Origin: Gnetum montanum | Taxonomy: Eukaryota; Streptophyta; Gnetopsida; Gnetales; Gnetaceae | Direction: 5' to 3' | Length of the DNA stretch: 50,385 nucleotides | Assembly: GCA_015680685.1 (NCBI GenBank) | Contig: MNCI01023415.1 | Coordinates: 128,267-178,651, forward strand | Made by a program: the position numbers and the translations under genes | Shown: positions 45,363 to 50,385 of the stretch, piece by piece | Layout of the letters: every line of letters starts with the position of its first letter | Position numbering within the stretch: the first letter of the stretch is position 1 | The notes under the pieces: generated by a model | The model's database searches: none | Seen by the model: the letters and a program-made list of their open reading frames with translations, nothing else | What the model was told of the DNA's origin: nothing

Positions 45363-47588
45363 TCAATTGTAAACGAGATTATCAAACTTAAAAAATATCT
45401 CTCTGCTGCTTTGTTCTGTGAAAGAGCTGACAAGTTGCTTCCAAGTGAAAATATCAGGTACAAGCTGTTTATTAACCACCTCAAACAGTATATTTGTGGC
45501 TCCTCTCAGATTAAAAACCTTGCAATAACATCCAATAATTATGTTGTAAGTAACAAGATCAGCTTCTACACCCTCAATGTGCAATTTATTAAAGACTTCG
45601 ATAGCCTCTAATACTCTGCCTCTTTTGCGAAGTCCATTTAACAGATGATTATAAGTCACTATGTTGGGATTAAATCCTCTCTGAGTCATCTCGTTCATTA
45701 GTTCCATCGCATCAAGTAGCCTACCAGCTTTACAGAGTCCCCAAACCAATGTATTGTAGACGGTTATATTTGGTTTTATGCCTCTCTGAAGCATCCTTTC
45801 AAATAGACCTAATGCCTTATCAGCCTCCCCAAACTTAAAAAACCCTTTAAACATTGTACAGTACGTGATTGTATCTAAAGCACAACCTCTGATTGCCATC
45901 TCATCAGTCAGGTTAATAGCCTCCTGTATATTGCTTTCCCTCATGAACCCTCCAATCAAAGTATTATATGTAGCAGAGTTTGGCTGTATGCCCTGTAATA
46001 ACATGTCATTGTACAGATTCAGAGCCTCTCGGACACGATATTGTCTGCAAAATCCATTAATAAGCGAATTATAGGTAAAAACATCAGGCTTCAAACCATC
46101 GCTCAGCATTTTGTCAACAATTGCAATTGCTTTATGCAGCTGATCATGTTTAGAGTGAAACTGTATAGTCGCATTGTATGTTCTGACATTGGGAGCTATG
46201 CCATTTGCAAGCATTTGGTCAAAAATCTCATTCGCCTCATGCACTCTTCCTACCCGGTAAAGCCCATGAATGAGAGTGGTGTAAGTGACGACGTTTGGGG
46301 CATAACCCCTGCCGCTGGAAATCATGCGTTTTAAAAGACGAAACGCTTCCTCGAAATCATCCTTGTTGCAGAATCCATGAATCAGAATGCTGTAAGTCGT
46401 ACAATCAGGTTCACAGCCACTGGAGACGGCTTGCTCATAAATAATGCCCATGGCTTCTCTGAATCTTTCTTCCGTGATCAGACCTTTTACCAAGGCATTG
46501 AAAGTAGCAATATCAGGGGATAATCCACTACCCATCATATCATCCAGAAGAATCTTGGCTTCATCCACTCTACCTGCTTTGCACAATCCATCGATCAAAC
46601 TCCTGTAGGTGCCTGAATCAGGGGCAGAGCCACGGAGAACCATGTTCTGAAGCAGCCTGGAAGCCTCACGAATCTGTCCGGACTTGCAGAGCCCGCGCAT
46701 AAGCAAATTGTATGTATCAACATCGGGAGTGCACCCCATTAGCAGCATCTCATCCAAGAGCTTCAAACTTTCCAATAATCTACCTTGCCGAACATTATGG
46801 AATATCAAAGTCATGTAAATTACAGAATTCGGAACACAGCCATGCCTGGGCATTTCGCGGAGCAAGCGGCCTGCGAGTTCTACCTGGTTGGTCCCGCAGA
46901 AAGCCTTGATGACGACGCCGAATGTGAAAACGGTCGGATGAACCTTGCATTGAATCATGGCCTGATACACGGACTGGGCCATGGTGTTGCATCCCTGCGA
47001 TACCAGGATATCGAGCACAACGTTGAAAGATTTCGCGGAGGGTTCGCAGCCGAATTCGCGCATAAGAGCCAAAACCCTAGCGGCCTGACCTGGGAGAAAG
47101 TGCTGGCCGTAGCATTTCATGAGATCGATGAAGATGAATTCGGAGGCGTGGAAGCCCTCGCCTTTCATGTTGTGCAGGAGGCTGCGGACCGCCTCGAAAT
47201 CGCCGGCGCGGCCAATTTTCTGAAGCACGGCGTGGTAAGTTTCAGGGGTGTGACTGAAACCCTTGCGAGTCTCGGCCCATCTGAAGATCCGTAGCGCCGC
47301 TGAAGCTTCGATCGGCGATCGCAGAACACAAATGAGGCGCCTCGGCGTGAGGCCGCAAACGCTGTTCAGCGCTTCCTCGGCGTTGAATGGCCGCAGAAGC
47401 TTTTCCCAATCTTCTTCTTCTTCTTCTTCTTCTTCTGCATTTTCTTCTTGTGCAGTTCGCTTCTTCCATTTTTGCGGTGGCTCGCAGCAGTAGTTGCAGA
47501 GCTGCGTGTTCCGTTTCACGATGCGTTCAATGGACGACGAAATCTGCGATCTGCAGTGGAGGAAGAGCTTGCTGCGCGGAACAAGCAT
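45363..47588 (-). CDS. P-class pentatricopeptide repeat protein, At5g64320-like
   Basis: An intact, intronless 741-codon gene. The start is the ATG at 47588-47586: the open frame extends 19 codons further but has no other ATG, and a TAA lies just upstream. Residues 1-28 (MLVPRSKLFLHCRSQ onward) are basic, Ser-rich and free of acidic residues until Glu21, as for a mitochondrial presequence. Residues 52-59 are a run of Glu. About 17 tandem 35-residue PPR motifs fill residues 115-735, without E, DYW or SMR domains, so it should bind RNA sequence-specifically and not edit it itself. The block TFGVVIKAFC through HGCVPNSVIY closely matches my memory of Arabidopsis At5g64320 (MTL1), reported to be needed for nad7 expression in mitochondria; orthology is inference. 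Confidence 0.93.
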   Translation of the reverse strand: MLVPRSKLFLHCRSQISSSIERIVKRNTQLCNYCCEPPQKWKKRTAQEENAEEEEEEEEDWEKLLRPFNAEEALNSVCGLTPRRLICVLRSPIEASAALRIFRWAETRKGFSHTPETYHAVLQKIGRAGDFEAVRSLLHNMKGEGFHASEFIFIDLMKCYGQHFLPGQAARVLALMREFGCEPSAKSFNVVLDILVSQGCNTMAQSVYQAMIQCKVHPTVFTFGVVIKAFCGTNQVELAGRLLREMPRHGCVPNSVIYMTLIFHNVRQGRLLESLKLLDEMLLMGCTPDVDTYNLLMRGLCKSGQIREASRLLQNMVLRGSAPDSGTYRSLIDGLCKAGRVDEAKILLDDMMGSGLSPDIATFNALVKGLITEERFREAMGIIYEQAVSSGCEPDCTTYSILIHGFCNKDDFEEAFRLLKRMISSGRGYAPNVVTYTTLIHGLYRVGRVHEANEIFDQMLANGIAPNVRTYNATIQFHSKHDQLHKAIAIVDKMLSDGLKPDVFTYNSLINGFCRQYRVREALNLYNDMLLQGIQPNSATYNTLIGGFMRESNIQEAINLTDEMAIRGCALDTITYCTMFKGFFKFGEADKALGLFERMLQRGIKPNITVYNTLVWGLCKAGRLLDAMELMNEMTQRGFNPNIVTYNHLLNGLRKRGRVLEAIEVFNKLHIEGVEADLVTYNIIIGCYCKVFNLRGATNILFEVVNKQLVPDIFTWKQLVSSFTEQSSREIFFKFDNLVYN
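47410..47436. repeat. GAA/CTT trinucleotide run encoding poly-Glu
   Basis: A CTT-repeat on the plus strand inside the PPR gene, giving the Glu run before the first PPR motif. Length is likely to vary between individuals. Confidence 0.9.
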
Positions 47589-49321
47589 TGGATTTGGATG
47601 GATGAGCTCGTAAACATTGTTGTTATTGCTCCTCTTCGGTATCAATTCAGGGTACGTTTGCGCTTAGTTGGAGAATAATTTGGGGGATGATGTTGTTGTG
47701 GATGATTTCAGCTTTGCGAGCATTCGAAGAAGATCGAACTTGCATTCTGCAAACGGAAGCAGCATTGATCCCTCGCCAGCAAATTTTTCCAGTTCCTGAA
47801 TGCTGGTTTTTGATGACATAAAAGTAAAATGTTAATTGCAAAAGCAACACCTTGCAAGCAGTGTACTAACGATATATGCGGCTGAAAGATTTCGCCGGAA
47901 CATATTTATCTTTCTGCCTGACATTATAGTTCTTAAATATGAAAATGAATTTGAAATTTCACTACCTTAGAAATATTTAAATTGATTTTTAAAATCATTA
48001 TTAAAAAAATTACCAGTACTTTGGTAATATTTAAAATAAATCTAGTAAACTTGCAATTGTAATATTTTATTTTTGTGTAACATGCATTAATGTATGAAAT
48101 TGCAGCAAAATGTGGTATTCATTTTCAATGTTGTTTGTATTGCACATCCTATTCATTCTTCATGAAGAATTTTGTGCTATATTCATTTTTCAAGAGGAAC
48201 TTTGTGCCATTTACATGGTCCTATTTAATAATAAGATCTCATTCATGCTCTACTAATTGTACATTGTAACGAATGAGGAATGGCAGCATATAAATAAGTT
48301 GTCTTTGAATTAAGGCTTTACGTAATACTATTCAAATAGTTTTTTTATTTTTTGCTTTTTACATTTTCTCAAAGTTTTTGATATACTACTTGTTTTATCA
48401 AATTGTGAACTCTTCATTTATTATAGGGTGCCATCATCACTTGTTTGGAATAATTATCCAATAGGGTGATTTCAAATGAAGATGCAAAAAGATTATGTGT
48501 AGGCTATAAACTGATAAAAAATTTCAACCTCCAACAACATCATGTCTACCTCAAGAAGCATAATATCAAATTGTGCATCTCTTCACTTTAAATTCATTTA
48601 GCAAAAAAAAAAAAAAAACACTTATGGATTTCTTCTATTTATTTCCAATATTTATAAATGAATGAATGAAATAAAGCTTTATTACATCTAAAGCCCAATA
48701 GGATCTATTGGACAAATATTACATTTTCATGAAAAATAAAGATAGACTCTCCAAATTGACCAAGCACCAATGGGGGTATCAAAAACAAATCATACAAGCC
48801 TTTTAGTGTGACATTATAACATTGTCTCAAACAAGTAGTTGTAACACAAGAAAGAAATACATGTAACTCACCTTTAAAGGCTCCTAATTTGCACAACCTA
48901 TACATACACTCTATTCGGAAGAGTTGAATCTATCTTCCACTATCAATTCTAAGATCGTCAGAACTTAAGCTAAGTTTGGTAATAGTATTGCAATACTTGA
49001 TGAGAATAGTAGCTGAGAGATAGTGAGCTTCTACATCTAATTTATTAGATCAAATGTGATGTAAATAAAATTCTCTTGCCCTCCACATTAGCCCACATCT
49101 GTGTTAAAACATTATACTTGACTAGTTGGCAAATATGCTTAGCATTTTGTTGCATGACCTTCCAAGAGATATTTCATTTTTTCAACTATTACATTCCTTG
49201 AAAATACCATTCTATCTTTATATGATAGAGAAGAATCCTATACAATACACTTATAAAGAATAGGAGGTTGAACAATGGCATAATAATGTTGTCTTTGGAT
49301 ATCCCAAGCTACAATAAATTC
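47589..49321. other. Upstream region of the PPR gene and AT-rich spacer
   Basis: The first 250 bases beyond the PPR start should hold its promoter and 5' leader; no clear TATA box was identified. From 47900 to 49321 the sequence is AT-rich with an A run near 48603-48618 and a short ATGA-type run at 48658-48670. No gene, transposon domain or structured RNA recognised. The last five bases, AATTC, are the expected left target copy of element D. Confidence 0.5.
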
Positions 49322-49746
49322 TGATGAGTGGCGAGGTACCCCTACACTCAACCATACGAAACGAGCGTAGCACGCGCGATCTGGTCGAACTCCGTAGACT
49401 AAATGCCTAAACGCCGCAAGGAACACTTGGGGTTAACTAATCGTTGTCTTCCCAGAATTACTTGTCGTTGTCACGATGTATGGTTAAGTAAGTCTGAGGT
49501 ATATGATTTTTTTGGTCTTTTCAGGTTTATCTCCTATGCTAAAGAGTGAAGGGTTGAGAGACTAAAACTAACTCTAACTACAGCACTAAGTCCTAGCGTC
49601 AGCATCCGTTCCCACTTGCCGTACACACCCTGAACTATGCAACTATGGCTACCAAATGCTAATCGTTACTGGGATTACCACACGTAATGCACGTGCTCGA
49701 AGCGGTCGTACTGAGGCACCTAACTAGCCTAAGTGTGACGAGCAGT

Positions 49747-49915
49747 CGATTCCTTGACTAGCCGTACACATCTGTAGATGCTCGTAATCAAGTCGTACTC
49801 ATCTCACGTTCTAGGAGATAAGGGTGAGAATCTAATCACAATGAGTAACCGATTCCTTGGCTAGTCGTACACATTCGTCAATGCTCGTAACCAAGTTGTA
49901 CTCATGCTGCGCTAC
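49747..49915. repeat. 103-bp-period tandem duplication inside D LTR
   Basis: CGATTCCTTG begins at 49747 and 49850 and each is followed by related CTAG-CGTACACAT and GCTCGTAA-CAAGT blocks. Confidence 0.85.
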
Positions 49916-50156
49916 TAGGAAAGCAATAAATAACATTAAATAAACCTATCCATGTACTGCAAGGTTTATCCACAAAGCTTGTCTTTATTGCCGTACACAA
50001 CTTGTGTTCAGGTACAAAGCTGCTCGAATAAAGAACCGTTCACTTGGGGGACTCCTACTGTGGGCACATGGAAAATATTCTATCTCTGGGGTGATCAGTC
50101 TGCCAGAGCTTCGCTACTTCTAACCTAGGATTCGAAATGAGGGGAGTGCCGCATCT

Positions 50157-50164
50157 TATTTATA
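50157..50164 (-). promoter_or_regulatory. TATA box of element D LTR
   Basis: TATAAATA on the minus strand, 15 bases from the palindrome array. Confidence 0.75.
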
Positions 50165-50178
50165 GATTTGGTGGCAAA

Positions 50179-50273
50179 CCGCGATATCGCATACGCAATA
50201 TCGCAGGGGACGATGTGATATCGCGTACGCGATATCTCAGGGGATGCGATATCGCAGCTTGTGCATATCGCGT
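50179..50273. repeat. Array of GATATCGC palindromes in D U3
   Basis: Five or more copies of GATATCGC or its variants (AATATCGC, CATATCGC, GATATCTC) occur in about 95 bases, several as perfect palindromes (GCGATATCGC, GATATCGCGTACGCGATATC). The array directly precedes the TATA box in the element's direction. Confidence 0.88.
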
Positions 50274-50280
50274 CTCATCA

Positions 50281-50294
50281 TAACCCCATGACTG
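50281..50294 (-). other. Polypurine tract of element D
   Basis: On the minus strand TCATGGGGTTA precedes the LTR, matching the C tract GTGGGGGTA in position. Confidence 0.65.
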
Positions 50295-50385
50295 AATGAA
50301 AACTCATCCTCGAGTTCCTTACGATAATATCGGGAAGGTATGGAATTATTGAGGGGAATGGAACTAATGGGATGACATGTGAACG

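Larger units (their letters stand above)
49322..50280 (-). repeat. Element D 3' LTR
   Basis: 959 bp, starting TGATGAGTGG and ending CTCATCA on the plus strand. It includes a 103-bp tandem duplication and, in U3, an array of GCGATATCGC palindromes beside the TATA box. Confidence 0.88.
49322..50385 (-). mobile_element. Element D: better preserved Athila-like relative, leaves window
   Basis: A complete 3' LTR (49322-50280), polypurine tract and about 100 bp of internal sequence on the minus strand; the rest lies beyond base 50385. The termini and internal edge match A, B and C. It retains many CpG sites that are TpG/CpA in A and C, so it is probably younger. Confidence 0.85.

Noticed and set aside
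46785-47294. 169-codon plus-strand ORF
   Set aside because: Lies fully antisense to the PPR gene; its openness follows from the codon use of the real gene.
47589-47645. 19 extra N-terminal PPR codons from a TTG start
   Set aside because: TTG is not a usual plant nuclear start; an ATG follows at 47588 with a fitting import sequence.

Overview
The window looks like nuclear DNA of a seed plant with a large, repeat-filled genome. A conifer or other gymnosperm is my inference, from very old, heavily decayed LTR retrotransposons and a lone intronless pentatricopeptide repeat (PPR) gene; nothing here proves the species. There is no sign of bacterial operons, CRISPR, tRNA or rRNA genes. Only one gene looks alive: a P-class PPR gene on the minus strand at 45363-47588, similar to Arabidopsis At5g64320. 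Nearly everything left of 40.4 kb is nested Ty3/gypsy elements.

Layout. 1-960: LTR-like sequence read on the minus strand, cut by the window edge, with a 4 x 49 bp palindromic array upstream of a TATA box. 1029-15350: a Tat-like gypsy element, here 'E' (minus strand, tRNA-Asn primer site at 14067), whose gag frame is split by an Athila-like element, 'A' (1230-10666, minus). 15.6-17.5 kb: a decayed coding region with exon-like pieces, family not recognised. 18050-40372: an older Athila-like element, 'B' (minus). B carries an unusual degraded coiled-coil coding region between integrase and 3' LTR, has an LTR-like insert in its integrase region, and is split by a complete 10.1 kb Athila-like element, 'C' (27824-37921, plus), with an exact 5-bp target duplication GGCAT. 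40.4-45.4 kb: low-copy-looking spacer with one weak ORF and small duplications. 45.4-47.6 kb: the PPR gene. 49322-50385: the 3' LTR and first internal bases of a better preserved relative, 'D' (minus), which leaves the window on the right.

The elements A, B and C each keep recognisable gag, protease, reverse transcriptase, RNase H and integrase in the usual gypsy order. All have many stops, mostly Gln-to-stop and Trp-to-stop changes as expected from C-to-T decay of methylated DNA, and each has lost at least one catalytic residue, so none can act alone. The most unusual signals are the extra coding region in B, the arrays of short palindromes or repeats placed directly upstream of the TATA box in several different LTRs, the stop-free 201-codon frame in the env position of C, and the single N at 1674 that sits where about 450 bp of element A should be.
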